Source of the DNA: Frankia sp. AgB1.9
GTDB lineage: Bacteria; Actinomycetota; Actinomycetes; Frankiales; Frankiaceae
Reading direction: 5' to 3'
Assembly: GCF_016786355.1 (NCBI RefSeq)
Contig: NZ_JADWYX010000052.1
Location: 1 to 63,248, forward strand
Length of the DNA: 63,248 bases
A program made the translations under genes and the position numbers. The notes beneath the pieces are model-generated. The model ran no database searches. It had not been told where the DNA came from and saw only the letters and a program-made list of their open reading frames with translations. Of the stretch, positions 35,087 to 43,657 are shown piece by piece (position 1 is the first letter of the stretch; each line of letters opens with the position of its first letter).

Positions 35087-35314
35087 TCAGGCCGCCTGCT
35101 CAACGCCGCTCAGGATTTGGCGCACGGCGCCCGCGGCCGTCGCCGCGATCAGCCCGAGCGCCGTGACCGGGTCGTAGCCGTAAGGCCGCAGCACCATGAC
35201 GAGCAGGACGAACACGAGCAGCACGAGCAGGTGAAGCAGGACAGTCCACCAGAGGACCTGCTCACGGGAGACCACGCGCCGCACGCGCGGTCCGCGGATG
35301 GTGCCTGTGCTCAC
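35087..35314 (-). CDS. Small two-helix membrane protein
   Basis: A 75-residue protein. A positively charged N-terminus (GPRVRRVVSREQ) precedes a hydrophobic helix (LLHLLVLLVFVLLVMVL) and a second, weaker helix (VTALGLIAATAAGAV). GTG 35314 has an AAAGG site upstream. Its stop lies just before the start of the HTH-pentapeptide gene, pointing to a two-gene unit in which this protein could anchor or sense for its partner. No family recognised. Confidence 0.7.
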   Translation of the reverse strand: MSTGTIRGPRVRRVVSREQVLWWTVLLHLLVLLVFVLLVMVLRPYGYDPVTALGLIAATAAGAVRQILSGVEQAA

Positions 35315-35713
35315 GACACAGCCTTTCGACGACGGATCGGTCCGGACGGGTCTTGCAGATGCCGTCACGTCGAGGTCCGCCGGTAGCCAGCCGGCGACAA
35401 CGTGGCGTCTGGGCAAATCATGCGACGTGAACAGCCACCCGTCGGCGACGAGGCCCACCCTGTTTGTCTGTACTTCTCCCCACTCATGCCGGAACAGACC
35501 ACCTAACAATTCGGATCAGGCTTGGAGTTGTTAGGCAGAGCGTCCGCCATACAACCCGCTGACCTGCGCCTTCATCTTTTCCTGCTCGATAGCGTCCGAA
35601 GAGTTGGCCGGACAGGAGTCCCGTGCCGTCTACTGGTTCCCGTAGCCGTACGCCGCGACAGAGCGGCTGGCTGCCGAGGCGGCGTCTGATTGGTCCGGAC
35701 GGGCGACTCGGCG

Positions 35714-35750
35714 GAGAGGTGCCCACCACCAGCCATGGGGGGCACCTCTC
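35714..35750. terminator. Hairpin with 11-bp stem
   Basis: GAGAGGTGCCC (35714-35724) pairs perfectly with GGGCACCTCTC (35740-35750) around a 15-base loop. No gene ends next to it on either strand, so it may belong to an untranslated transcript or be a relic. Confidence 0.5.
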
Positions 35751-36465
35751 CCGTGTAACCCGCGGATCCATGGCCCATGGGCCCGCGGGTGTGGGGTCTG
35801 CGGGTGTGGAGTCCGGCGAGGGATGGTGCGCGGTGGGAGAAGACAGCCCCGCCAAGTCATGACGCCCGCTGGTCACGGCGGTGCAGTATGCCGGTGCGCA
35901 ACACCCGACGGCAGGGTCGACCCCACTCGCGCTGCCGGACAGCTTCAACTCCTGTCCAGCGATGACAGCGGCCGGCCTGCCGCTGTCCGGCGGGCGCTCT
36001 TCAGAGGACCGCCGCGCTTCAGACGCACGCTGTTCGGCGGTCCGGCCACGAGACCGACGCGGCCGGCCTGCCTCGCGGAGTCGCTGCCACCCCCAGGACG
36101 CAGCCATTTCGACACCCGGTGCCATTGTTATTGCGGCACGCGATGCCAAAGTAGATTCGACATTGGTGTCAATCTCGACAGGTCAAACAGGCATTCGATT
36201 TGACGACCCTGCGCACCCCGGATGTCAGTTGGCGCGATCGGGTCGCGACCTGGAATTTCTGTCAGACAGCAAACCCGCGAGGGACTCGAACGAGTCGCCT
36301 ACTATGGGCCGACTACGTGGCGAACGTCCCATGGAGGGACGATGCGTGGTGTCTCGCTTGCCGACGTCTTAATGGTGTGCGTATCGTTGGATCTGGTCGA
36401 ACTGGCGGGAGTACCACGAGACCACGCCTCATCTACCCGCCACTCGCTACTCAGCAACAATCGAT

Positions 36466-36489
36466 GGCGCCGGGAAGAGACCCGGCGCC
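36466..36489 (+). terminator. Perfect 9-bp hairpin followed by T-rich bases
   Basis: GGCGCCGGG (36466-36474) and CCCGGCGCC (36481-36489) form a perfect stem with a six-base loop, followed by TTGCTGT on the plus strand. It looks like a rightward terminator, yet no recognisable gene lies upstream on that strand. Confidence 0.6.
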
Positions 36490-36697
36490 TTGCTGTACCT
36501 ATCCCAAAGACAGGACCGACGATGTCCCCTAGCCCCTAGCACCGCCAGGCCCGCACGCCGCCGGCGCGGGCGAGTCATCCGCCTCGCGCTCGTCTCCCGG
36601 ACGCCAGCCCCCACGCCGTGCACGGCGCCGGCTGAGACCGGACGCCGTCGCCGGAGCACCAGGGGTCTCAGCGTCCTCCGAGAAACTCGGTCACCGG

Positions 36698-36928
36698 CTA
36701 GTGGTTGAGCGGTGTCACCACCAAGCTGACCAGCAGTGCCGCGACCATCAGGGCAGCGATCAAATACACCGCTGCCGGAATACGGCCCGCGAACGGCAGT
36801 CCCGCCAGCAGGGCATCGCCGTCGAGGTCTGCGTCCATCGCCTGACCGCCTTCGCCACCGGTCGAGGCCTGCTCGCCGCTCGATCCGCTGTACTTCGGTG
36901 GAGCCGATTTTATGGATGTCCCTGCCAT
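36698..36928 (-). CDS. Small C-terminally anchored membrane protein
   Basis: A 76-residue protein with a soluble, Gly/Ser/Asp-rich N-terminal part and one membrane helix at the C-terminus (VYLIAALMVAALLVSLVV), a tail-anchor-like layout. GGGGGAG lies seven bases before ATG 36928, and this good ribosome binding site is the main support for the gene. No family recognised and no operon partner. Confidence 0.65.
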   Translation of the reverse strand: MAGTSIKSAPPKYSGSSGEQASTGGEGGQAMDADLDGDALLAGLPFAGRIPAAVYLIAALMVAALLVSLVVTPLNH

Positions 36929-37241
36929 GACTGCTCTCCCCCGTAAAAGTCCTCGCGAATGCCAGCCACGCCGAGGCCCCTTTGCCGCAGGTCCAGTTTG
37001 CCAGACAAACAGCCCGGGGTGCAAGGACAACTACAGACAGTATTCGAATTCCGGTCGAGCCTGCGGCCAAATGGGTCGTGCCAGCGGCGACTGCCATACC
37101 CCACAACTTGCCGGCTACGTGACGTGATCAGATTCGATCTTGATCCACAGCTGAGTCGCGGCACCGCAGGCCCTGTCCCACAGGCGATGTCGGCGCAGCG
37201 GCGCACGTTCATGATCTCCTCGGGTCAAGAGGTGGATAAGA

Positions 37242-38111
37242 ATGAGAAATGATGCGCGGCAAGTGGACTGGGCCCGCGTGCGTGAGGTGATCGTCTTCAT
37301 CTTCACGATCGGTACGAGCGTCGCGGCACTCAGCGGCTTGACCGGCGGCGCAGCCCAGGTGGTGCTGCGCGTCATCGCCGCGGTGTCCGCCGGATACCTT
37401 CTCTCGGTTCTCCTTCGGTACTTCAGGCTCACTCGGGACGGAATTCACGCCTCAGTCAGCAGTCAGCTTCGCCAACGTGAAGAGGACATCGAGGACACGT
37501 TCAGCCGACAGGCCGAGGCCAATGAGGAGAAGGTGCACGTCCAGGCAACCATCGGCCTGGACGACACAAGCGACAAGGTCGAGGAGACCGTCGAGGTCCA
37601 TCCGAACCGGCAGCTTGTCGCTCGGATGATCCGTCCGATCACCACCTCCGACCGACGGCTACCGAAGACGCTGTCCGACTTCGCCTTCCGCGCATGGGTC
37701 GACGACAGCGCGAACGGGCCGGCCTGGATCCGCTCAACGGTTCTGCGGATCAAGGGCCGGCTCTACGTCTGGCTGATCTTCACCCCCACGCTGACCAAGC
37801 CGGTGACCTGGCACTGCAGCTACGCACCGCGGGGGCTGTGGGCTGACCTCCGCAAAAGCGGCCACGACAAGCTGATCTGGAACGACATCATGCCCGCGAA
37901 CGGACGCTCACCCATGACCGACTTCCGCGTCTCCTTCGTCTTCAAAGATCCGCGCTTCGCTCCAAACGTCCGCGAGAAGAACGGTTTCGGCGCCTGCTCG
38001 CCATCCCGCCGCGTGAACGGCGGATCCTGGGTCATCGAGTGGCACGACCCTAACCCCCAAGGCAGACGCTACGAGTGGGAAGTCTCGCGCCGGGCGGATC
38101 CGACCGACTGA
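37242..38111 (+). CDS. Two-helix membrane protein of unknown function
   Basis: A 289-residue protein. Two membrane helices lie near the N-terminus (VIVFIFTIGTSVAALSGLTG and VLRVIAAVSAGYLLSVLL), followed by an acidic coiled-coil stretch (about 68-90) and a soluble C-terminal domain of about 180 residues rich in Trp and Arg (VTWHCSYAPRGLW, WVIEWHDPNPQGRRYEWEV). The fold is not recognised. An AGAGGTGG site supports ATG 37242. It is followed by a 30-codon frame with a strong ribosome binding site and a terminator, possibly the same transcript. Confidence 0.75.
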   Translation: MRNDARQVDWARVREVIVFIFTIGTSVAALSGLTGGAAQVVLRVIAAVSAGYLLSVLLRYFRLTRDGIHASVSSQLRQREEDIEDTFSRQAEANEEKVHVQATIGLDDTSDKVEETVEVHPNRQLVARMIRPITTSDRRLPKTLSDFAFRAWVDDSANGPAWIRSTVLRIKGRLYVWLIFTPTLTKPVTWHCSYAPRGLWADLRKSGHDKLIWNDIMPANGRSPMTDFRVSFVFKDPRFAPNVREKNGFGACSPSRRVNGGSWVIEWHDPNPQGRRYEWEVSRRADPTD

Positions 38112-38158
38112 CGGGCCCCGAAGGATAGGTTGACCAACACGGTGAAAGGAGACCGATC

Positions 38159-38251
38159 ATGAAGCACCGCGACCGTGTCCTTCCGGCCGGAGGAGAAGGG
38201 GGCACTCGCGCTGTCGGGCACCCCGACGTCCCCGCTGCAGATAGGTCCTGA
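38159..38251 (+). CDS. Candidate 30-residue small protein
   Basis: ATG 38159 is preceded by AAAGGAG with seven bases of spacing, one of the best ribosome binding sites in the window. The frame gives 30 residues, basic and Gly/Pro-rich (MKHRDRVLPAGGEGG at the start), and ends six bases before a perfect 14-bp terminator stem. It may be a real small protein co-transcribed with the upstream membrane gene, or the 5' remnant of a gene that lost its body. Confidence 0.45.
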   Translation: MKHRDRVLPAGGEGGTRAVGHPDVPAADRS

Positions 38252-38257
38252 CCTGCA

Positions 38258-38290
38258 ATCGATGAGCGCGGCAACCCCGCGCTCATCGAT
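38258..38290. terminator. Perfect 14-bp stem-loop between convergent genes
   Basis: ATCGATGAGCGCGG (38258-38271) pairs with its exact inverse (38277-38290) around the five-base loop CAACC. It separates the rightward membrane protein and small ORF from the leftward AveC-like gene and probably serves the rightward transcript. Confidence 0.85.
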
Positions 38291-38408
38291 GCAGCAACCA
38301 GCCTGGTCGGGCTACGGCTCTGGTGGCGGTGTGCGTCGAGTTCCAGCAGGTCGGCGAGGTGGCTCGGCGACCGGAACGCCGGCGGTGGGGCCTGGTTCAG
38401 CCCACTCG

Positions 38409-39581
38409 CTACTTCCCGCGTTCGAAAGGTACAGCGGGCTTCGGAGCCGTGACCCCGTTCGGGGGCACGAATTTGCCGTTCAGGTCGACGTATCCGGAGC
38501 GCTTCGTCGGTATCGGCAGCGCGGGGTCCGGGCAGGGCGTGTCCGTGTTGTATCCGCAGATGCCGCCGTTGAGGTAGGAGCGTTTCTGCACGTCCTGCGG
38601 CCAGGCGTTGGCATGCAGGCCGATCCATTGGGCGGGGAGGTTGTAGCAGACGAAGAAGCAGGCGCTGCTGGCGGCGAAGATGGCGAGGAAGCGGACGGAC
38701 TGCCGCCGTACCACGCCGCCGCGGATGGCCTCCAGTCCGCGTTCGGGTATGGTGCGGCCTTGCTCGTCGGTGAAGAACCGCAGGCAGCACAGGGCGGTCT
38801 GGACACCGCCCCACATCAGCCCTTCGTAGAGCGGGTACTGGTGGTAGGTGCCGGCGAAGAGCGACACGGATCGGATCGCGCCGGGGTAGCTGTAGAACCC
38901 GATCGGCATCAGGACCAGGCCCTCCATGACGACGTCGAAGAGGAAACAGATCACGAAGGTGATGCCGATCAGCCGCAGGTTGCCGATGCCGGGCCACCGG
39001 GATTTGATCTTGTGCATGGCCGCGCAGAGCGAAATCGTGAGGACCAGTACGCCCCAGGTATACCCGGGCACGTTCGTCAGGATGGGGGCCGGCACCTGCC
39101 GGCCTGGTGCCTCGGGGGAGATCCAGCCCGGGATGAAGTGGGACCACGAGCCGCGGTTGAACAGCCAGGTGTTGTAGACGCACCAGGTGTTCGTGTAGTT
39201 CAACAGCGGGTCCTGGAAGCCCATCAGCCCGAGGCTGGCCAGCAGCATCCCGTCCAGGGTGATCCGGCGCTCGCGTAACCACGGCCTGACCAGGAAGTGC
39301 CAGATGGCGATCGGCAGGCCGATCCACATCGCGGCGGCGTCCACCACCAGCGGGATCTTCATGTACAGCGGGGGGGCGCTCGGGCCCTGCGGGACGCGCG
39401 CGAAGTAGGGGCTGCTGACCCAGCGGATCCACACGTAGAGCTGGACCAGGAGCAGGACGCCCCCGACGGCCGACCAGACCCGGACGGCGTTGCGGGGGCG
39501 CGGGCGGTTCTCCGAATCTGGTCCCGGCGTTCGCTGGACCTCGGTCAGTGGTGGACCGGACGTCACCGAGTGATCGCTCAT
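38409..39581 (-). CDS. AveC-like spirocyclase family membrane protein
   Basis: A 390-residue polytopic membrane protein with about seven helices that resembles the AveC family. AveC of Streptomyces avermitilis shapes the spiroketal of avermectins. Recognisable regions include LASLGLMGFQDPLLNYTNTWCVYNTWLFNRGSW, GYTWGVLVLTISLCAAMHKIK and MPIGFYSYPGAIRSVSLFAGTYHQYPLYEG. There is no polyketide synthase or other pathway gene nearby, so a role in spiroketal formation is not supported by context; many actinobacterial homologues occur outside polyketide clusters. It is divergent from a TetR gene with a palindrome in between. Confidence 0.87.
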   Translation of the reverse strand: MSDHSVTSGPPLTEVQRTPGPDSENRPRPRNAVRVWSAVGGVLLLVQLYVWIRWVSSPYFARVPQGPSAPPLYMKIPLVVDAAAMWIGLPIAIWHFLVRPWLRERRITLDGMLLASLGLMGFQDPLLNYTNTWCVYNTWLFNRGSWSHFIPGWISPEAPGRQVPAPILTNVPGYTWGVLVLTISLCAAMHKIKSRWPGIGNLRLIGITFVICFLFDVVMEGLVLMPIGFYSYPGAIRSVSLFAGTYHQYPLYEGLMWGGVQTALCCLRFFTDEQGRTIPERGLEAIRGGVVRRQSVRFLAIFAASSACFFVCYNLPAQWIGLHANAWPQDVQKRSYLNGGICGYNTDTPCPDPALPIPTKRSGYVDLNGKFVPPNGVTAPKPAVPFERGK

Positions 39582-39614
39582 GACACTGCCTCCCGCGGTG
39601 CGACCGGCCCGCTT

Positions 39615-39634
39615 AATAGATCGACCGATCGATT
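39615..39634. promoter_or_regulatory. Palindromic operator between AveC-like and TetR genes
   Basis: The sequence AAT-n-GATCG-nn-CGATC-n-ATT forms a 20-bp near-perfect palindrome. It lies 34 bp before the AveC-like start and 75 bp before the TetR start, which fits repression of the AveC-like gene and autoregulation. Confidence 0.75.
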
Positions 39635-39708
39635 CATTACGGGATTGTGTTGGCTGCCTGTCGGACAGTCAAGATGGGTGTCATCGGGCTGGTTGCGAGA
39701 GGAGCGCG

Positions 39709-40422
39709 ATGGTGTCGGAGACCGCATCGACGCTGGGGCGGCCGGTGGGCTCGCGGGGCGAGGACACCCGCCGCCGGATCGTCGCTGCCACCATGCGGTG
39801 CGTCGCCGAGATGGGATACGCCCGGGCGACGATTCGCGAGATCGCCCGGGCCGCCAACGTCACCAGCAGCGTCCTGTACCACTACTTCCCGAACAAGGCC
39901 GAGATCGTCAAGGCGGCGTACGTCGACGTCAGCGCAGCGGCGATGCCAGGGCTGCTCGAATCGGCCGAGCAGCCGGGCGGACTCGTCCACAAGCTGGTCG
40001 CGGTGATGCACCGAGGCGGCGAGATCGTGCAGGAGTACCCCTACGCCCTGGCGTTCGACCGGGCAGTACGCGCGCCCGGCGTCGCGGACGCCGAACTGGC
40101 GAGCATAGGAGAGACGATCTTCGCGTCGTTGCGCGGTCTCGTGGAAGAGCTGGTCTGGCAGGCCCACCGCGACGGCGAACTGAACCCCGACGTGACGCCA
40201 CCGGCAGCCGCCGAGGCTGTGTTCGCCCTCATGCGCGGGCTCTACGACCACGCCTCCCTCGCGACCCCCGACCAGTTCGCGACCACCGTCCACGCGGTCA
40301 AGCTGCTGCTGCTCGGAACCCTGATGACCGGCGACAACCGGAGCCGGAGTGCCACGCCGACGAGTCCCGCTACATCACCTCATTCGCCCCAGCCGCCAAC
40401 ACCGGGCAACGCCAGCTTGTAG
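39709..40422 (+). CDS. TetR family transcriptional regulator
   Basis: A 237-residue regulator. Its helix-turn-helix reads ATIREIARAANVTSSVLYHYF, and the long helical ligand domain ends in a Ser/Thr/Pro-rich tail. ATG 39709 is preceded by AGAGGAG. It probably controls the divergent AveC-like gene through the palindrome at 39615-39634. The 3' end overlaps the convergent HTH gene by about 50 bp. Confidence 0.9.
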   Translation: MVSETASTLGRPVGSRGEDTRRRIVAATMRCVAEMGYARATIREIARAANVTSSVLYHYFPNKAEIVKAAYVDVSAAAMPGLLESAEQPGGLVHKLVAVMHRGGEIVQEYPYALAFDRAVRAPGVADAELASIGETIFASLRGLVEELVWQAHRDGELNPDVTPPAAAEAVFALMRGLYDHASLATPDQFATTVHAVKLLLLGTLMTGDNRSRSATPTSPATSPHSPQPPTPGNASL

Positions 40423-40897
40423 CGGTTCCCGCTGCCTTCGGCCTGCCGAGTGAGCGATGGAAGATCGCTGGTCGCCGTCCCGGCGTGGCGGTCGGGCTCC
40501 ACCGCGACCGCATGGCCATGGGGTCGTTGCTGAGGTTGGCGCCGGCGAGGCGCGCCAACAGGTCCACTGGGGTGGCCGCCTCGGGTGGGTAGTCGGCTCC
40601 CTGCTCGACCACTCTGGCCCCGTCGTAAGGGGAACTGTCGACGCCCGCGCTTTCGGCAGCAGAATCCCGACCGGGGACCGCGGCGAGTCCGAGCCGCTGG
40701 CGTGGAATGGCCAGGCCGTCGGCGAAGCGCTCGAGCGTGTCCGGCGCGGTGACCTGGCGGCGGCCGTTGAGGATGGCGCTCACGGACGGCTGGTCGATAC
40801 CGACAGCGTTGGCGATCTGCGGCTGTGTCGCGCCGGTCCACTGCTGGTAGATGCGCAGGATCGTCGCCATGTCCCGAGCACTGAGGGCGGCGACCAT
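40370..40897 (-). CDS. XRE-type HTH protein, probably truncated
   Basis: About 175 residues. The N-terminal part (ATILRIYQQWTGATQPQIANAVGIDQPSVSAILNG) is the helix-turn-helix opening of a large actinomycete regulator family that normally continues with a long TPR-like body. Here the remainder after about residue 110 is Pro/Arg-rich and unlike the family, so the gene has probably lost its C-terminal part to a frameshift or deletion. The start is uncertain; ATG 40897 fits the homology, and the frame is open to 41017. An integrase remnant lies just upstream. Confidence 0.55.
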   Translation of the reverse strand: MVAALSARDMATILRIYQQWTGATQPQIANAVGIDQPSVSAILNGRRQVTAPDTLERFADGLAIPRQRLGLAAVPGRDSAAESAGVDSSPYDGARVVEQGADYPPEAATPVDLLARLAGANLSNDPMAMRSRWSPTATPGRRPAIFHRSLGRPKAAGTATSWRCPVLAAGANEVM

Positions 40898-41002
40898 TTC
40901 ATGGCAGTCCCCACAGGTCGAGGGGCGCTGCGGGGAGGGTACGACCTGTGTCGGCAGGACCTGCGTCGCGCCTTCGCGTCGGTGCTTTTCACGAGGGCGT
41001 CC

Positions 41003-41213
41003 GGCCCAGAGCGTCATGGAGCTGCTCGGCTACTCCACGATCCCGCTAACTACGAGCATCTACACCCACGTAATGCCCGAGACCCAGCGCGATGCCGTGG
41101 CCAAGCTCGGCTGCCGGTTCGACGGCGACCAAGATCAGACTGACCGGGACGACACGGACGATGACGACACGGGCCCGGGCGGCGATGACGCGGTGGACGG
41201 CAAGACGGCGTGA
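41003..41213 (+). pseudogene. C-terminal remnant of a tyrosine recombinase
   Basis: About 35 residues (VMELLGYSTIPLTTSIYTHVM then DAVAKL) match the end of phage-type tyrosine integrases, including the catalytic Tyr in IYTHV and the position of the second catalytic His, here replaced by Tyr in LGYST. Everything upstream of it, including the catalytic Arg box, is missing. An acidic tail follows (DDTDDDDTGPGGDD). It lies 318 bp before tRNA-Lys and records an older integration nearby. Confidence 0.75.
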
Positions 41214-41530
41214 CCGACCGTGGCGTCAGAGGCGGTTCGGTTTCCGGGTCCGTCCACTCACCGTGACCGCACTCCGAAGGCCCGCGCTACGGGCGGGGAC
41301 GCCGCCGGATGGGTGGGCGCGAACGGTGCTTGACCTGCCGTGTTTCGCGATTGTGGGTCCCGTGACGTATCGCGTCGAACCCACGCCGACCGGGTGGCTG
41401 TAGTTGCGGGTTCCGGGTGCCCCCGCCCCGACCAACCCGTCGGCGAGCTGGTAGAGTCTGCTACGTCGACGCGGGGGAAACCTGTTCGACACCAGCAGGA
41501 CCCAAGCACGCGCAAGACCTCAGGAAGCAT
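41214..41530. other. Spacer before tRNA-Lys
   Basis: About 317 bp with no gene. It should hold the tRNA promoter. I could not assign promoter boxes with confidence. Confidence 0.45.
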
Positions 41531-41602
41531 GCGCCGCTAGCTCAATGGCAGAGCAGCGGACTCTTAATCCGCGGGTTCGGGGTTCGAATCCCTGGCGGCG
41601 CA
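41531..41602 (+). tRNA. tRNA-Lys (CTT)
   Basis: A complete 72-nt cloverleaf. The acceptor stem pairs GCGCCGC with GCGGCGC, the anticodon stem GCGGA/TCCGC holds the loop CTCTTAA with anticodon CTT, and the T arm has GGTTCGAATCC. The discriminator base is A and the 3' CCA is not encoded. It is the attachment site of the element that follows: a degraded copy of its 3' half lies at 58070-58111. Confidence 0.97.
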
Positions 41603-41615
41603 CCCGTTCTGACCT

Positions 41616-41642
41616 GGCCGTATAGCCTCTGGCTATACGGCC
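41616..41642 (+). terminator. tRNA terminator hairpin
   Basis: GGCCGTATAGCC and GGCTATACGGCC form a perfect 12-bp stem with a three-base loop, 13 bp after the tRNA, followed by TTCGTCGT. A version with compensating base changes stands after the distal tRNA fragment (58126-58151). Confidence 0.9.
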
Positions 41643-41765
41643 TTCGTCGTCCGTGGGGCACGGATGGGGCACACCTGGGTCACGGACGTGCCCCATCTCG
41701 ATCGGCCTCGGGCGACCGTGCCGGTCGGCGGGTGGTTGTCTCGCAGGCGTTTGACCTGCGGGAAC

Positions 41766-43157
41766 CTATTTCTGGCAGTAGCCGGAGATCTCGGCGGCGT
41801 CCGGAGTGTGGGTCACAGTCCGCCGGGCGCGTCTGTCTCCTGGGGGTGTCCGCGCGATGGTGAGGATCATGTCGGCGGTGGCCTGGGCGGCGTAGTGGGC
41901 GGTGTCGGGCAGGACGCTGGTGTAGGTGTCGGCGGTGGTGACGATGCTGGAGTGGCCGAGCATCTGCTGGATGACCTTCAGATCGGTGTGTGAGGCCAGG
42001 GCGATGGTCGCGGCGCCGTGGCGCAGGTCGTGCAGCCGGATCGGTGGCAGGTCGAGCTCTTTGACGATCTGGCGGAACCGGTGGGACAGATACTCGGGTC
42101 TGATCGGCCGGCCGTCTGCGTAGGTGAACAAAGGCTGCCCTTGGCGCCAGCCAGGTCCGGTGCGGCCACGGGAGTCGCTACGACGCTTCACCGTGCCATC
42201 GGCGTCGAGCGCTTCGGCGGCCTGCCGCAGTGCGTGGGCGGCGAGCTGTCGGGTCCCGGTCTCGTCGAGCGCGATGGTCCGATTACTGGCCCGAGACTTC
42301 GGCGGACCGCAGTACAACTCGCCAGGTAAAGCGAGCAACTGGCGGGTGATCGTCAGTTCGCGTGCTTCCGCGTCCAGGTCGTCGCGGTGCAGGGCGACGG
42401 CCTCGCCGCGGCGCAGGCCGCGCAGCGCGATCAGCCACCACAGGGGCGCGAGCCGATCCTGCTCGACGCCGGCCAGGAAGGTGCCCAGCTGCCGTAGCGT
42501 CCAGACCGCCACTGGCGGGCGGATGCCGTCGCGCCGCCAGGTGGCGACGCGTTCGTCGGTCCACACGACCGGATACGGCCGCGTCGGCTTGTCGAGCCGG
42601 ACCTGGCGCAGCGGGTTGCCGGTGATGAGCCCTTCGCGGACGGCGGCATTCAACGCGGCACGCAACGTGGCACGAACCCGATCGACCGTCGACGGGGCGA
42701 TCCGCGTCCCGCTGCGGGTACGCCGGCGTGCCAGCTGGTCGAAACAGGCCTGCAGTCGTCTCGGGGTGAGGTCGGCCAGGGTGATCCGGCCGACGGCCGG
42801 GATCAGGTAGCGGTCGATGTGATCGCGGTAGGCGTGCACGGTGGAGGGCCGTAGGTGTGGTTCGGCCTGGTCGAGCCAGTAGCGCAGCCATCTGGCGACC
42901 GTCCATGCTCCCGCCGCCGCGTCCTGGGCCGGCGCCGTGAGGATGACCTGCCGCGCGGCGTTCGCAGCCTCGTAGGTCGGGAAGCCACCTCGGCGGTAGC
43001 GGGCCCGCCGGCCGCCGATGGTTGTCACCTGCACGGCGAAGTACCAGCTGCCATGGCCCGGCTCGACGAGCCGGGGGCAGCGGCTGCCCCGCTGCCTGCC
43101 GGTGACAGCGTCGATACATCCGCACCGCTTGAACACGGTGTCCGGCCTCGCGCTCAT
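41766..43157 (-). CDS. int: Tyrosine recombinase/integrase
   Basis: A 463-residue site-specific recombinase that would integrate and excise the element at tRNA-Lys. An N-terminal segment with clustered cysteines (FKRCGCIDAVTGRQRGSRCPRL) is typical of actinomycete integrative-element integrases. The SAM-like core-binding domain covers about 85-190. The catalytic residues are visible: Arg in LRGLRRGEAVAL, His-x-x-Arg in LHDLRHGAAT, His in LGHSSIVTT and Tyr in ADTYTSV. ATG 43157 has a GGAGG seven bases upstream. The gene ends 164 bp from the tRNA and points toward it, the usual arrangement. It looks intact. Confidence 0.95.
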   Translation of the reverse strand: MSARPDTVFKRCGCIDAVTGRQRGSRCPRLVEPGHGSWYFAVQVTTIGGRRARYRRGGFPTYEAANAARQVILTAPAQDAAAGAWTVARWLRYWLDQAEPHLRPSTVHAYRDHIDRYLIPAVGRITLADLTPRRLQACFDQLARRRTRSGTRIAPSTVDRVRATLRAALNAAVREGLITGNPLRQVRLDKPTRPYPVVWTDERVATWRRDGIRPPVAVWTLRQLGTFLAGVEQDRLAPLWWLIALRGLRRGEAVALHRDDLDAEARELTITRQLLALPGELYCGPPKSRASNRTIALDETGTRQLAAHALRQAAEALDADGTVKRRSDSRGRTGPGWRQGQPLFTYADGRPIRPEYLSHRFRQIVKELDLPPIRLHDLRHGAATIALASHTDLKVIQQMLGHSSIVTTADTYTSVLPDTAHYAAQATADMILTIARTPPGDRRARRTVTHTPDAAEISGYCQK

Positions 43158-43657
43158 GACGTACCTCCAGGTGTAGCAAACGATCCCTTCATCTGACCCG
43201 ATCTCCACCGCCAGCACAGACCCGTACGGCACCGCGTGATCAACCCGCGCGACGACGCCTTGGGCTCACAGTCGAGAGTCGAACCGACACCGTCCGAGAC
43301 TCCCCATCGGATGTGCATGCGCGGGGGAAGGTCCGCTGCATCAAGGGCGCTGGCGCAGCCGCTCAGGACCGCGGCCGAGACCCGGGATCAGACTTCTCGC
43401 GCGGCCAGGACGCGGCTCCGAAAGCTAGGCGGCACGACCCGGTTGTCGCCCAGTGCCTCGGACGGCGGTGCAACTTGGCCGCGGCGTCCGGCGTCTACCG
43501 GTTGGAAGCGGAAGGCGCGGACTGGCCGGGTGGGGCTGCTGTAAGGCTGCCGCGTTCCGGTGGATGCGGCGGATGGCGTTGGACCGTCCGGCGAGCGTGC
43601 GCGGGGGTCGGATGTGGGACGACGCAGTGTGGCTGTCGGGCCGGCGGGACGTGCCTG
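43158..43657. other. Divergent spacer between integrase and kinase
   Basis: A 500-bp region with promoters for both genes. The kinase reading frame is open through most of it but the protein sequence there is unlike any kinase N-terminus. No excisionase-like small gene could be recognised. Confidence 0.5.

Larger units (their letters stand above)
35315..36697. other. 1.4-kb region without a convincing gene
   Basis: The open frames here on both strands are Pro/Arg/Ser-rich shadows without homology. Base composition falls below the surrounding level around 36090-36260. Two strong hairpins occur (35714-35750 and 36466-36489). The DNA may be decayed accessory sequence or carry an untranslated RNA; nothing firmer can be said. 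Confidence 0.5.

Noticed and set aside
35484..36149. 221-codon open frame on the minus strand
   Set aside because: The composition is Arg/Pro/Ser-rich, there is no homology or ribosome binding site, and several overlapping frames look equally open.
36270..36340. Possible tRNA because of a GGACTCGAACGAGTC segment
   Set aside because: No acceptor stem, D arm or anticodon arm could be built around it on either strand.
38409..39581. Part of an avermectin-like polyketide cluster
   Set aside because: No polyketide synthase, tailoring or export genes lie on either side.
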